Below are positions 7,407-17,172 of a DNA stretch of 64,000 bases, piece by piece. The stretch spans positions 62,001 through 126,000 of the forward strand of contig JBEULE010000040.1 of assembly GCA_041287495.1 (NCBI GenBank), read 5' to 3'. Positions within the stretch are counted from its first letter, which is position 1, and every line of letters begins with the position of its first letter. The notes under the pieces are model-generated. The model was not told where the DNA came from. It did no database searches and worked only from the letters and a program-made list of their open reading frames with translations. The position numbers were made by a program, and so were the translations under genes. The stretch comes from JAOABC01 sp041287495. GTDB taxonomy: Bacteria; Aquificota; Aquificia; Aquificales; Hydrogenothermaceae.

Positions 7407-9131
7407 TTACTCATAAACTATCTTTGGTGATAGGAATATAATTAGCTCATTATCTTGAAATTGCTTAACTTTTTCTTTAAATAGATTGCCCAAAATTGGT
7501 ATATTCATCAATCCAGGAACACCACTATTCTGAACATCTTCTGTTTTTTCTAATATACCACCTATCGCTATTACAGAACCATCTTTGGCTACAACTTTAC
7601 TTGTAACAGTTTTTGTCTGTATAGGTGGATTTCCAAGTAGTAGGTTTTTAAAGTCCGGAATGTCTTGGCTTAATTTTAAATCCATAATAATATTACCATC
7701 TGCAGTAGTCCTTGGTGTAACATTTAGCTTTAAGACAGCTTTCTTAAATGATACAGAAGAGACTGTCCCACCTCCGGCTGCTACTGCTGTAGTATAAGGT
7801 ATTTCATATCCTTGGGATATTTCTGCTGTCTCTCCATCTATAGTCACTATCTGTGGTTTTGAGAGTATTTTACTCTGACCAACCTTTTCGAGAGCAGATA
7901 ATCTTATGTCAATAAAATTATTTAATGTTCCGTAAACTAAACCAATAGAAAATCCTCCTGGGATACTTGAATAAATAGCTGGAAAATCAACAGCGTATCT
8001 ACTACCTGTGACAATAGCACTTGTTGAGTTTGTCCCCCCAGCTCTAAAATTACCGCTTACTCCGGAACCTCCCCACTGTATTCCTAAATCCCTCAAACTA
8101 CTTGAACTAATCTGTACAATTCTTGCTTCTATTGCTATCTGATAAGGTTTATCTAACAGGTAATCAGAAAATTTATACTTTATTTTATCAATAATCTCCG
8201 GAGTATCAGTTATACATATTTTTGGAAGAGATGTTATTATTTTTTCCGGCTGAGTTGTTGATTTAGTTTCACCAACTTCAAGACTTTCTTTTGATTTGAA
8301 AATAACAGTTCCATTTTCAGAAAGGTAGTTTTCCTTTATTGTCAAAAGAATTTCACCTGGTTCTAACCCTCTTGCATAGAAACATCTTGTTTCCATTTTG
8401 ACATCTGTGAATTTACCTATAATTTTTGAAATATTCAGAACATTGTTTTTTGTATCTAAGATGGTTAATTTACCTTTTTCTTTGTCATAGTTATAACTAC
8501 CTATATTTGATAAATTTTCAATAATTTTATCTTCAATTTTTTTAAAGTTATCGTAAGATATATCAAACTCTCTTTTGACTAAACCTCCTTGCTCTTTCTG
8601 TAATTTTGCAAATTCTTCTGACTGTTTTTTAAGGTTATCTATGTAAGAGGTAACAATAGCTTTTATTTTATTTATATTATCTTTTTGGTCTTTTACATAA
8701 ATTGCATATGCATTTTTATCTGTTTCTATTAAAGCAGATGTAGAAGCATTCTTTTTGATGGTATTTACCACTTCGTCAAAGATATCTTTCCCAAGATTTT
8801 TTATGATATCCGGAGGTAGTGAGACAATATACTCATCAGCAACTCTTATCTTGTAGATATCTTGTTCTTTAATAGCAATCAAACCATTTTCCAGAAGCAC
8901 TAAGTTTAATAACTTTTCTGAATCTATAGGTTTTTTTATTGATAGATATATTAGTTTATCTTTCTGGGATACTGCATCTTTATCCCATAAAATATTTGTG
9001 TTTGAAACTTGGGATATAGACTCTACAACTGTGCTCAGTTTTGCTCCAGAAAATTCTGCCGTTATTCTCTCTGCTGCATTTACATCAGTTAATGTTAGTA
9101 ATGTTAAAGATAGTAATTTTAACTTTTTCAT
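7407..9131 (-). CDS. pilQ: Type IV pilus secretin
   Basis: Forms the outer-membrane ring through which the type IV pilus passes. The 574-residue protein has a signal peptide (cleavage near ADVNA-type site, residues 1-19), an N-terminal STN/N0-like domain (about 20-95), periplasmic N-domains, and a C-terminal secretin domain with SKPQIVTIDGETAEI and the signature GVPGLMNIPILGNLF near the end. Last gene of the pilMNOPQ operon. The operon context favours PilQ over the type II secretion homologue GspD. No AMIN domains are evident, and the protein is shorter than proteobacterial PilQ. Confidence 0.88.
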   Translation of the reverse strand: MKKLKLLSLTLLTLTDVNAAERITAEFSGAKLSTVVESISQVSNTNILWDKDAVSQKDKLIYLSIKKPIDSEKLLNLVLLENGLIAIKEQDIYKIRVADEYIVSLPPDIIKNLGKDIFDEVVNTIKKNASTSALIETDKNAYAIYVKDQKDNINKIKAIVTSYIDNLKKQSEEFAKLQKEQGGLVKREFDISYDNFKKIEDKIIENLSNIGSYNYDKEKGKLTILDTKNNVLNISKIIGKFTDVKMETRCFYARGLEPGEILLTIKENYLSENGTVIFKSKESLEVGETKSTTQPEKIITSLPKICITDTPEIIDKIKYKFSDYLLDKPYQIAIEARIVQISSSSLRDLGIQWGGSGVSGNFRAGGTNSTSAIVTGSRYAVDFPAIYSSIPGGFSIGLVYGTLNNFIDIRLSALEKVGQSKILSKPQIVTIDGETAEISQGYEIPYTTAVAAGGGTVSSVSFKKAVLKLNVTPRTTADGNIIMDLKLSQDIPDFKNLLLGNPPIQTKTVTSKVVAKDGSVIAIGGILEKTEDVQNSGVPGLMNIPILGNLFKEKVKQFQDNELIIFLSPKIVYE

Positions 9132-9147
9132 GGCTTCTCTCCAATTA

Positions 9148-9387
9148 TCATTTTATTTTCGGTTTTCCTAAGATTTCTGATGGATTAGATTTTACTTTTA
9201 CCAACTTTGTCCCTTCTGGAGTTTCTACCACTAAGAATTTTTCCCCGTTTTCTTTCTGTATATAACCCACTGTTGCTTCAAGTCCGGTAAATGGTCCTAA
9301 ATCTGGGTTCAGTGGAGGTAATGAAGGAGGTTCTGCAGCAAAGGACAATATAAAACTTAACATTATTCCATAGATAATCTTCTTCAT
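9148..9387 (-). CDS. Small exported protein in the pilP position
   Basis: A 79-residue protein with a signal peptide (ILSFAAE, cleavage near residue 18), a proline-rich stretch (PPSLPPLNPDLGPF), and a single small beta domain ending in GKPKIK. It sits between pilO and pilQ, one base after pilO, exactly where the inner-membrane lipoprotein PilP is normally found. PilP is about twice as long and carries a lipobox; I see no lipobox Cys here. It may be a minimal PilP that links PilNO to the secretin, or an unrelated factor. Start ATG 9387. Confidence 0.65.
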   Translation of the reverse strand: MKKIIYGIMLSFILSFAAEPPSLPPLNPDLGPFTGLEATVGYIQKENGEKFLVVETPEGTKLVKVKSNPSEILGKPKIK

Positions 9388-9388
9388 C

Positions 9389-10078
9389 TTATTTTTCCTC
9401 CGGAGAGTAATATACAGACAAGGAAAGTGTATAATTTAAATTTCCACTTTCTTTTTTAACATTTAAAGATTCTACGCTTATTAATCTTTTTGAAGTTGCA
9501 ATTTTATCAAGGAAAGGAAATATACCTCTTATATTTCCATAGAATGAAGATTGTATATTTATTTTCTTTAGATGAATAGCATTTTCCGGTATCTGATTTT
9601 GATCTTTCTTCTTATTGTCTTTATTATCATCTGTTTTTTGTATAGTTTTCAAGGAGTTGTCATTTTTGTCATAGTAAAGATATATATCCTCTTCTTTATC
9701 GACTTTAAAGTTGTTTAAAACCAAACCTGATGTTTTTGCAGAAGCTGACACTATGTTAAGAATTTCCTCTAACTCCGGTTTTTGGGGTATTGTGCTGCTA
9801 AGACTTTCCAATTTTGATAATTTTTGTTTGTTTTGGTTTTGAATCTCATTTATCTTTCTTTCTAACTTTTCTAAAGTTTTTGAGTCCGCTGATATTTTTA
9901 GTTTTTCTAATTCACTTTTTAAATTTTCTACTTCTGTGTTTAAATTGTCATATTCTTCTTTTTTAGGAGATATCATTAGGATAAATATCAGATAGGCTAA
10001 TCCAAAAGAGAAAGCGACTATCAATAGTATTCTTTGCCATAAAGGTGTCTGCTGCCACTGTTCTTTGATATCCATCAC
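9389..10078 (-). CDS. pilO: Type IV pilus inner-membrane protein PilO
   Basis: Bitopic inner-membrane protein that pairs with PilN to form the alignment complex. Its 229 residues comprise a short cytoplasmic end, one transmembrane helix (about 17-35, ending LMISP), a long coiled coil (about 40-90), then a ferredoxin-like periplasmic domain. The start overlaps pilN by four bases (ATGA). The operon position after pilN and the domain order support the call; primary sequence in this family is poorly conserved. Confidence 0.82.
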   Translation of the reverse strand: MMDIKEQWQQTPLWQRILLIVAFSFGLAYLIFILMISPKKEEYDNLNTEVENLKSELEKLKISADSKTLEKLERKINEIQNQNKQKLSKLESLSSTIPQKPELEEILNIVSASAKTSGLVLNNFKVDKEEDIYLYYDKNDNSLKTIQKTDDNKDNKKKDQNQIPENAIHLKKINIQSSFYGNIRGIFPFLDKIATSKRLISVESLNVKKESGNLNYTLSLSVYYSPEEK

Positions 10079-10689
10079 ATTTTCCCCTCTTTTTTCTCTA
10101 ATTTAAAGTTTTTAATTTCAAAGTTAAATGTGTAATATCTTAAATTTGTCGGAGAAACTTTTGATTCTGAATTTGTAAAATTTATTTCATAATGTTTAGC
10201 TAAATCTGTGTAATACTTAGATATATACTGAGGGTCAAAAGCATATCCTACTATATTCCCTTTTTCAGAAGAAATGGTTATGTTATCTAACCAAACTCCA
10301 TCCGGAATAGGCTCTAAAGAATACCTTAGCAACTCTTTAGCCAAGGATTGAGATGATGCTAAATATTCATATGTTTTTATCTTCATATCTAATTTTTCAC
10401 TTATTTTTTCATTTTCTGCTATCTCTTTTTTCAATCTGTCTATCTTAACTTTAACATTGTTATATTTTGATATTTCTGCTGATAACTTTTCTTTTTCTTC
10501 GGAAAGGGAACTAACTTTACTTGATAGGTATAAGTAGTATAAAAGTGTTCCTCCAAGCACTACCGCCGGAACAGTAATAAAGATTGTCTTCTCATTTTTT
10601 AAAGATATATCCGGAAACCCTATTGTTGGTTTTTTAAAAGATGGAAGTTTTTTCTTTTCTCTTTTGGGATTAAGGTTTATCTTTATCAT
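10075..10689 (-). CDS. pilN: Type IV pilus inner-membrane protein PilN
   Basis: Couples cytoplasmic PilM to periplasmic PilO. The N-terminus MIKINLNPKRE matches the conserved PilN motif (INL-P) that binds PilM. One transmembrane helix follows (about 37-56), then a coiled coil and a fimbrial-assembly (PilN) domain with PIPDGVWLDNITIS. 204 residues. Overlaps pilM by four bases, indicating translational coupling. Confidence 0.86.
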   Translation of the reverse strand: MIKINLNPKREKKKLPSFKKPTIGFPDISLKNEKTIFITVPAVVLGGTLLYYLYLSSKVSSLSEEKEKLSAEISKYNNVKVKIDRLKKEIAENEKISEKLDMKIKTYEYLASSQSLAKELLRYSLEPIPDGVWLDNITISSEKGNIVGYAFDPQYISKYYTDLAKHYEINFTNSESKVSPTNLRYYTFNFEIKNFKLEKKEGKM

Positions 10690-11651
10690 TTTTCTATACC
10701 TCTGTATGCTAAAAATATGGAAGTGCTATAAAGTTGCAAAGGAAAATTACCACTATATTTGATATCCAAAGCAACAATTGGATCAAGGTCTTCAAGTATG
10801 AATCTTGAGCTAAATTTTAGTTGCATGTAAGCTTTAATCTCCGGAAATTTAATAAAATATCCACTTGTATATATTATCTTTGGTTCATTTATGGTTAAGA
10901 AAAAGTAGTTTATTTCGTTTATAAGTCTTACAACTTCTTGCTCTTTATCATCCATAGATAAAGTCTCGTATCTTTTAATATCAAAATCAAGTGGCTGAAG
11001 AAAAATATCATCTTTTGAAAATAGGATAAAAGAGTCATTTCTGTCAATGTGAACGATACATATATTTTTTTCTTCTTTGTGACTTTTTATCTTATCTTTT
11101 TGGAGTAATGCTATGTTAACGAGAGATGTCCCTACACTGTCTATTATGTCTGGTTCAATACCGGCACTTTCTGCTATAGCCAATATCCTGTTAATTGCAT
11201 CCAATTTTGTTATAACAACTACAATATTTAAAAAATCTTCTTCCTCTGAAAGAATTGCATAATCAAAAATTGTTGAAGCTTTTAAATTCTCAATATCTTC
11301 TTTTATATTCCACTCTATAGCTTCCTTTAATTCTTTTTCAGAAGCTTTTGGAAGTTTTATATTTTTATAGAGGGTTGAGGATATGGGGATACTGAAATTG
11401 GCTGTTTTTACATTTATACTTCTCTTACTTAACTCATCTTTTAATATTAATCCGGATTGGTCTTTATCTTCTAAAATATCAAACTCAAAAGGCATAAATG
11501 GTAAAATTAATCCCTCTTCTCCCAATGATAACGAACAAACTCTGCAGTAGTCATAATCTACTTCTATTCCTAAACTCACTTTTGATTTACTAAACAAATT
11601 TAGTTTAGGTAATTTTATATTTTTAATCTCTGGCAATTTTATCTTCAACAT
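10686..11651 (-). CDS. pilM: Type IV pilus actin-like protein PilM
   Basis: Cytoplasmic actin-fold ATPase of the pilus alignment complex. The 321-residue protein contains the phosphate-1-like loop LGIEVDYDYCRVCSL and the PilM/FtsA-like middle region with KLPKASEKELKEAIEWNIK. I choose ATG 11651: TGGAG lies seven bases upstream, whereas the GTG at 11663 lacks a ribosome site. First gene of the pilMNOPQ operon. No pilus ATPases or pilins are in the window. Confidence 0.84.
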   Translation of the reverse strand: MLKIKLPEIKNIKLPKLNLFSKSKVSLGIEVDYDYCRVCSLSLGEEGLILPFMPFEFDILEDKDQSGLILKDELSKRSINVKTANFSIPISSTLYKNIKLPKASEKELKEAIEWNIKEDIENLKASTIFDYAILSEEEDFLNIVVVITKLDAINRILAIAESAGIEPDIIDSVGTSLVNIALLQKDKIKSHKEEKNICIVHIDRNDSFILFSKDDIFLQPLDFDIKRYETLSMDDKEQEVVRLINEINYFFLTINEPKIIYTSGYFIKFPEIKAYMQLKFSSRFILEDLDPIVALDIKYSGNFPLQLYSTSIFLAYRGIEK

Positions 11652-11723
11652 TTTTAACTCCACAAATACTTGCTTAATACATATTTCGTAAATTTTTATG
11701 AAAACTTTAAAACTTTATTGAGA

Positions 11724-11742
11724 GGGAGACTTTTCGTCTCCC
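11724..11742 (-). terminator. Hairpin terminator after ppsA
   Basis: GGGAGAC and GTCTCCC form a 7-bp stem with a 5-base loop, nine bases after the ppsA stop. The following T-run on - is weak, so termination may be partial and allow read-through into pilM. Confidence 0.65.
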
Positions 11743-11751
11743 CATTGAAAT

Positions 11752-14181
11752 TTAATGAATACTGAGTTTTTTCTCTATTTCGTATATGGCTTTTGTAGTT
11801 TTTATAATCGAGTCAGGATTTATTGATATTGTATCAATTCCCTGTTCTACTAAAAATTGAGCAAAATCAGGAAAGTCTGAAGGTCCCTGTCCACATATAC
11901 CTATCTTTTTACCTTTTTCTTTGGCTATTTTTATAACCTGAGATATCATTCTCTTAACTGCTTCGTTTCTCTCATCGTAAAGGTGAGCCACAAGTGAAGA
12001 GTCTCTGTCTAAGCCAAGAGTTAGCTGTGTTAAATCGTTTGAACCTATTGAAAATCCATCAAAATATTCTGCAAACTGATCCGCAAGTATAACATTTGAA
12101 GGAAGCTCGCACATAACATAAACTTGAAGTCCGTTTTCCCCTCTTCTTAATCCATACTCTTGCATAACTTCAAGAACTTTTTTAGCTTCTTCTGGTGTCC
12201 TACAGAAAGGAACCATAACTATAACATTTTTAAGTCCCATCTTATTTCTAACTCTTAAAATTGCTTTACATTCAAGACCAAAGGCAGGTTTGAAAAATTC
12301 TGAGTAATATCTTGAAGCTCCCCTAAATCCTATCATTGGGTTTTCTTCTTCTGGTTCAAAGTATTTTCCACCTATTAAGTTTGCATACTCGTTTGACTTA
12401 AAGTCAGAGAATCTTACTATAACAGGTTTTGGATAGAATGCTGCTGCGATTTTTGCTATACCGTAAGATAATTTTTTTACATAATACTCTTCTTTATTTT
12501 CGTATCCAAATGTTTTGTCCTCTATAATTTCTGCCAGTTTAGGGTCTTTTTCTTTTATCTCATCAAATTTTATAAGTGCAAGTGGATGAATGGATATATA
12601 ATTGTTTATTATAAATTCCTCTCTGGCAAGTCCTACTCCGGAATTTGGTAAGAAAGATAAATCAAAGGCTCCCTCTGGAGATGCCACATTCATAAGTATT
12701 GGTGTCTTTGTTTTTGGAAGCTCATTTAGATCAAACTCTTCTATTTCATACTCAACCTTTCCTTTGTAAACATATCCTCTATCTCCCTCTGCACATGAAA
12801 CTGTAACCTCATCGCCATTTTCTAAAACTTCTGTGGCATTGCCTGTTCCTACAACAGCCGGAACTCCTAACTCCCTTGCAACTATTGCAGCGTGACAGGT
12901 TCTACCACCTTTGTTTGTAACAATAGCTGCAGCTCTCTTCATTATAGGCTCCCAGTCTGGGTCTGTCATATCTGTAACAAGGACTTCTCCAGCTTGGAAG
13001 TTTTTAGCATCTTCAAGATCGTGAAGTATTCTAACTTTTCCAAATGCAACCTTATCACCTACAGCTATACCTTCTACAATTCTTTTTTTCTCTCTCTCCT
13101 CGTAAGGTTCTACTATTTTATATGTTATAACTTTTGAGTGGTCTTTCTGAGAGTGTATTGTTTCTGGTCTTGCTTGAACTATAAACAGCTCATTAATTTC
13201 ACCATCTTTTGCCCATTCGCAATCCATAGGTGTCCATTTTCCGTATTTGTTTGAGTAATACTCTTCTATCTTCATAACCCAATCTGCAAGTTTTAAAACT
13301 TCCGGATCAGATAAACAAAACTTAGCTTGCTCTTCTTTTGATACGGCTATTATCTTTGTCCTTTCTTCGGCAGAAGTGCCATAAACCATCTTATGAGTCT
13401 TTCTACCTAACTTCTTCTCTATTATCGCTTCATATCCTTCTTTTAAGGTTGGTTTAAATACGAGGAACTCATCTGGTGTAATAGCTCCTTGAACTACCAT
13501 CTCACCAAGTCCGTAAGAAGCATTTATGAGAACTACATCCTTAAATCCACTGTCAGAATCTATTGAGAATGCAACACCTGAAGCAGCAAGGTCAGACCTT
13601 ACCATCTTCTGAACACCAACCGCAAGTCCTATCGCAAAGTGATCAAACTTAAATGCTTCCCTGTATGATATAGCCCTGTCTGTGAAAAGTGAAGCAAAAC
13701 AGCTTCTTATTGCAGAGAGAAGGTCTTCATCTCCTTTTATATTCAGATAAGTGTCTTGCTGTCCGGCAAAGGAAGCATTAGGTAAATCTTCAGCTGTTGC
13801 AGATGACCTAACAGCTACATCTACTCTATACTGTCCATACATCTTACTTAATTCTTCGTAAGCTTTTATTATGTAATCTTTTAAATCAGGAGGAAAAGTT
13901 CCACCTTTAATCATATCCCTGATGGCAAGTCCTCTTTTAGCTAAATCTTCAATATCATCCGGATTAAGTCCTGTAAGGGTTTCTCTAATCTTCTCTTTAA
14001 GGTTGTTATACTCTACAAAATACCAGTATGCTTTTGATGTTACTACAAACCCCATAGGAACTTTGATGCCTAACGGTGAGAGGTTATTAATCATCTCTCC
14101 AAGGGAAGCATTTTTACCACCAACTAGTTCTATATCTTCCATTCCAACTTCATTAAGCCAAAGAACAAGGTTGTCCTTCAT
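11752..14181 (-). CDS. ppsA: Phosphoenolpyruvate synthase
   Basis: Converts pyruvate and ATP to phosphoenolpyruvate, AMP and phosphate; a gluconeogenic entry step in autotrophs using the reductive TCA cycle. The 809 residues contain the ATP-grasp N-domain (LVGGKNASLGEM; VAVRSSATAEDLPNASFAGQ), the phospho-carrier His430 in GGRTCHAAIVAREL, and a C-terminal TIM barrel with GSNDLTQLTLGLDRDS and the catalytic Cys in GICGQGPSD. The GGAGGT ribosome site is formed by the last glyS codons; the gap to glyS is four bases. Final gene of glyQ-glyS-ppsA. Confidence 0.95.
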   Translation of the reverse strand: MKDNLVLWLNEVGMEDIELVGGKNASLGEMINNLSPLGIKVPMGFVVTSKAYWYFVEYNNLKEKIRETLTGLNPDDIEDLAKRGLAIRDMIKGGTFPPDLKDYIIKAYEELSKMYGQYRVDVAVRSSATAEDLPNASFAGQQDTYLNIKGDEDLLSAIRSCFASLFTDRAISYREAFKFDHFAIGLAVGVQKMVRSDLAASGVAFSIDSDSGFKDVVLINASYGLGEMVVQGAITPDEFLVFKPTLKEGYEAIIEKKLGRKTHKMVYGTSAEERTKIIAVSKEEQAKFCLSDPEVLKLADWVMKIEEYYSNKYGKWTPMDCEWAKDGEINELFIVQARPETIHSQKDHSKVITYKIVEPYEEREKKRIVEGIAVGDKVAFGKVRILHDLEDAKNFQAGEVLVTDMTDPDWEPIMKRAAAIVTNKGGRTCHAAIVARELGVPAVVGTGNATEVLENGDEVTVSCAEGDRGYVYKGKVEYEIEEFDLNELPKTKTPILMNVASPEGAFDLSFLPNSGVGLAREEFIINNYISIHPLALIKFDEIKEKDPKLAEIIEDKTFGYENKEEYYVKKLSYGIAKIAAAFYPKPVIVRFSDFKSNEYANLIGGKYFEPEEENPMIGFRGASRYYSEFFKPAFGLECKAILRVRNKMGLKNVIVMVPFCRTPEEAKKVLEVMQEYGLRRGENGLQVYVMCELPSNVILADQFAEYFDGFSIGSNDLTQLTLGLDRDSSLVAHLYDERNEAVKRMISQVIKIAKEKGKKIGICGQGPSDFPDFAQFLVEQGIDTISINPDSIIKTTKAIYEIEKKLSIH

Positions 14182-14185
14182 AGTT

Positions 14186-16219
14186 TTAACCTCCGATCAT
14201 TTTTGTAAAATCAGCTATATTCTTAAATAAAGAATTTATCTCTTTAAGTAAAGCAAGTCTGTTATTTTTGATGTTTTGGTTTTCTACCATAACCATAACA
14301 TTATCAAAAAAGCTATCTATATAAGGTTTTAGTTCCAATAATGTTAGCAGTCCATGACTATAATCTTTTTTATCTATAAAAGATTTAAATATCGGCTTTA
14401 TACTTTGAAGTTTTTCGTATAATTTAAATTCTTCTTCTTTCTCAAATAGATTGGTGTTTATACTACCTTCAAACTCTGGAGGGACTATATTTGCTATTCT
14501 TTTAAATACCATAATTATTTTTTCATATTCCGGATTGTTTTTAAGCTCCATCAAAGCTTTTGCTTTTTTGTATATAGAGTATGGGTCAAAGTCCTGTGTA
14601 GATAAAACAGCATTTACTATATCTGCAGGGATACCTTCGGATATCAAAAAACTCTCTAATCTTGATTTTATAAAATCTAAAACTTGTATATTATCTGTGA
14701 TTTTTGATAAATCTAAATTTATCTGTTTTGATATCAGGATTTTTATTATACCTATGCCATTTCTCCTAATTGCAAACGGGTCTGCGGAAGCCTTTGGTAT
14801 CTCCCCTATGGATATAAATGATATAACTGTATCAAGTTTGTCGGCTAATGCTAAAACTGTGCCTATCGTTGTTTGAGGTAGTATATCATCGGCAGTTCTT
14901 GGAAGGTAATGTTCAAAAATTGCCCTTGCTACTTCTTCATCTTCACCTTGCTTTAAGGCGTAGTACATACCCATAACACCTTGAAGTTCGTCAAACTCTT
15001 TTACCATCTCTGTTAGAAGGTCTGTCTTTGATAGATAACAGGCTCTCTCTAATTTCTGTATATCTGTGTATCCAATTATTGAAGCAATTTTTTTAGCAAG
15101 TTCTAAATTTCTAATAACTTTATCATAAACTGACCCTAATTTTTCATGAAATTGTATATTTTTTAGTTTAGGTATGTTGTCCTCTAACTTTCTCTTAAGG
15201 TCTTCTTTGTAGAAAAATAGAGCATCTTCAAGTCTTGCTTTTAGAACTTTCTCATAACCTCTTTTAACTGTATCTTTATCTCTAACGGCATTGTTGGAAA
15301 ATGCAAGAAATTGAGGAATGAGTTTTCCATTCTTTTTAAAGTTAAAATATCTCTGGTGATGTTTACAAACTGTTATTATAACTTCATCAGGCATAACAAG
15401 GTATTCCGGAGAAAACTCTCCAAGTATACCAACCGGAAATTCTGTAAGATTAACAACTTCATCTATTAAATCTTCATCCATAACTCCTTCTGCGTCTAAT
15501 GTTTTTGCAAAACCTGTTATCTGGGTCTCTATAGATTTCTTTCTCTCTTCAAAAGACGGAATTATAAAACCTAATTTAAGTTTCTCTTCGTACTCTGAAG
15601 GGTGATTAATCTCTTTTTTTTCTCCTCTTCCAACAGGATTTGTCATAAATCTGTGAAGATAAGTATGGTTAGAAGCTTTTATACCTGCTATTTCAAACTC
15701 GATAACTTGGTTATCAAGAATTGATAAAATCCATCTTATAGGTCTTGGGAATGTAAAGTTTGTTTCATTCCATCTCATGGATTTTAATGGGGGAAGATTG
15801 TTAAAAGCTTTTGGTACCACTTTTTTTATATACTCTTTTAAATCTTCCCCTTCTCTCTCAATATAACATCCTATATATTCTCCTTTATCTGTTGTTATTT
15901 TTGTAAGTTTTTCAAGAGGTATTGAGTTCTTTTGAGCAAATGATATTGCTGCTTTTGTAAATTTTCCTTCACTATCTACGGCTACTTTATACGGAGGTCC
16001 TATTAATGTCTGTATCAAAGATGGACTTTTTTCTCTAAGGTTTTTTAGATATATTCCTATTCTTCTAGGAGTAGAAAAGATTTTTATATTTTCTTCTGAA
16101 TCTATGTTGAAAAAATCTTTAAACTCTTCTTTAAAAAAATTATAGAAATATTCTTTTAAACTGTTAGAGGCTTTTGGTGGAAGCTCTTCACAACCTACCT
16201 CAAAAAGATACTCTGCCAT
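14186..16219 (-). CDS. glyS: Glycyl-tRNA synthetase beta subunit
   Basis: Large subunit of the bacterial tetrameric glycyl-tRNA synthetase; carries the tRNA-recognition and anticodon-binding parts. 677 residues, the normal length. The N-terminus LFEVGCEELPPKA is diagnostic, followed by an HD-like domain and a C-terminal DALR-type anticodon-binding region. One base separates it from glyQ, so stoichiometric expression is likely. Confidence 0.95.
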   Translation of the reverse strand: MAEYLFEVGCEELPPKASNSLKEYFYNFFKEEFKDFFNIDSEENIKIFSTPRRIGIYLKNLREKSPSLIQTLIGPPYKVAVDSEGKFTKAAISFAQKNSIPLEKLTKITTDKGEYIGCYIEREGEDLKEYIKKVVPKAFNNLPPLKSMRWNETNFTFPRPIRWILSILDNQVIEFEIAGIKASNHTYLHRFMTNPVGRGEKKEINHPSEYEEKLKLGFIIPSFEERKKSIETQITGFAKTLDAEGVMDEDLIDEVVNLTEFPVGILGEFSPEYLVMPDEVIITVCKHHQRYFNFKKNGKLIPQFLAFSNNAVRDKDTVKRGYEKVLKARLEDALFFYKEDLKRKLEDNIPKLKNIQFHEKLGSVYDKVIRNLELAKKIASIIGYTDIQKLERACYLSKTDLLTEMVKEFDELQGVMGMYYALKQGEDEEVARAIFEHYLPRTADDILPQTTIGTVLALADKLDTVISFISIGEIPKASADPFAIRRNGIGIIKILISKQINLDLSKITDNIQVLDFIKSRLESFLISEGIPADIVNAVLSTQDFDPYSIYKKAKALMELKNNPEYEKIIMVFKRIANIVPPEFEGSINTNLFEKEEEFKLYEKLQSIKPIFKSFIDKKDYSHGLLTLLELKPYIDSFFDNVMVMVENQNIKNNRLALLKEINSLFKNIADFTKMIGG

Positions 16220-16220
16220 A

Positions 16221-17093
16221 CTAACTCCTTTTGATTAATGGATATCCAAGTTCTTCTCTGTGAGAGACAAAGGCTTTAGCACACTCTCTTGCAAGGTTTC
16301 TAACCCTTGCTATATACCTTGCTCTCTCATTTACAGATATGGCACCTCTTGCATCCAGTAAGTTAAAAGTGTGGGAACATTTTAATGTGTAGTCATAGGC
16401 TGGAATAGGAAGATTTTTCTCTATAAGTCTGTATCCTTCTTTTTCATACATATCAAAAGTTTTTATAAGCATATCAATATCTGCTTCCTCGAAGTTATAT
16501 ACAGACCACTGTTTCTCTGATTCTCTGTATATATCTCCATAGGTAAGTCCATCTGACCATACTATATCATAAACACTGTCAACACCTTGTAGATAGGTAG
16601 CTATTCTTTCTAATCCGTATGTTATCTCAACACTTATACTTGGAAGGTCTAAACTTCCGGCTTGTTGGAAATAGGTAAATTGAGTTATCTCCATACCGTC
16701 AAGCCAAATTTCCCACCCAAGTCCCCAAGCTCCCAAGGTTGGACTTTCCCAGTCATCTTCAACAAATCTAACATCGTGTTTTGTTAAATCTATACCGAGG
16801 GCTGTTAAACTTTCAAGGTATAACTCTTGAGGATTTTCTGGTGCAGGTTTTAGTATAACTTGAAATTGGTAGTAATGTTGTAATCTGTTTGGATTTTCTC
16901 CGTATCTTCCATCTTTTGGCCTTCTTGAAGGTTCCACATAACATACATTCCAAGGCTCCGGACCTAAAACTCTTAGAAATGTTGCCGGGTTCATCGTTCC
17001 GGCACCAACTTCAATATCGTAAGGTTGCCACAGAATACATCCCTTACTTATCCAGTATCTCTGTAATGTCGTTATTATATCCTGAAAGGTCAT
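16221..17093 (-). CDS. glyQ: Glycyl-tRNA synthetase alpha subunit
   Basis: Catalytic subunit that activates glycine and forms Gly-tRNA. The 290-residue class II core has the family N-terminus TFQDIITTLQRYW, the stretch GAGTMNPATFLRVLGP, and the end motif ARECAKAFVSHREELGYPL. First gene of glyQ-glyS-ppsA; the start ATG 17093 lies about 23 bases from the predicted transcript start. Confidence 0.96.
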   Translation of the reverse strand: MTFQDIITTLQRYWISKGCILWQPYDIEVGAGTMNPATFLRVLGPEPWNVCYVEPSRRPKDGRYGENPNRLQHYYQFQVILKPAPENPQELYLESLTALGIDLTKHDVRFVEDDWESPTLGAWGLGWEIWLDGMEITQFTYFQQAGSLDLPSISVEITYGLERIATYLQGVDSVYDIVWSDGLTYGDIYRESEKQWSVYNFEEADIDMLIKTFDMYEKEGYRLIEKNLPIPAYDYTLKCSHTFNLLDARGAISVNERARYIARVRNLARECAKAFVSHREELGYPLIKRS

Positions 17094-17122
17094 AATAACC
17101 TCTTGTTAGTTTTATCTTAAAT

Positions 17123-17151
17123 ATTTTACAATAAGAAAGTTAAGAAGACAA
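17123..17151 (-). promoter_or_regulatory. Sigma-70 promoter of glyQ-glyS-ppsA
   Basis: On - TTGTCT, 17 bases, TAAAAT. Ideal spacing and reasonable boxes, in the 79-base gap between the cupin gene and glyQ. Start predicted near 17116. Confidence 0.6.
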
Positions 17152-17172
17152 AACTAATACTTATAATTTTTA

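Noticed and set aside
7407..9131. GspD of a type II secretion system instead of PilQ
   Set aside because: The operon holds pilM and a PilN with the INLNP motif, and there are no gsp neighbours.
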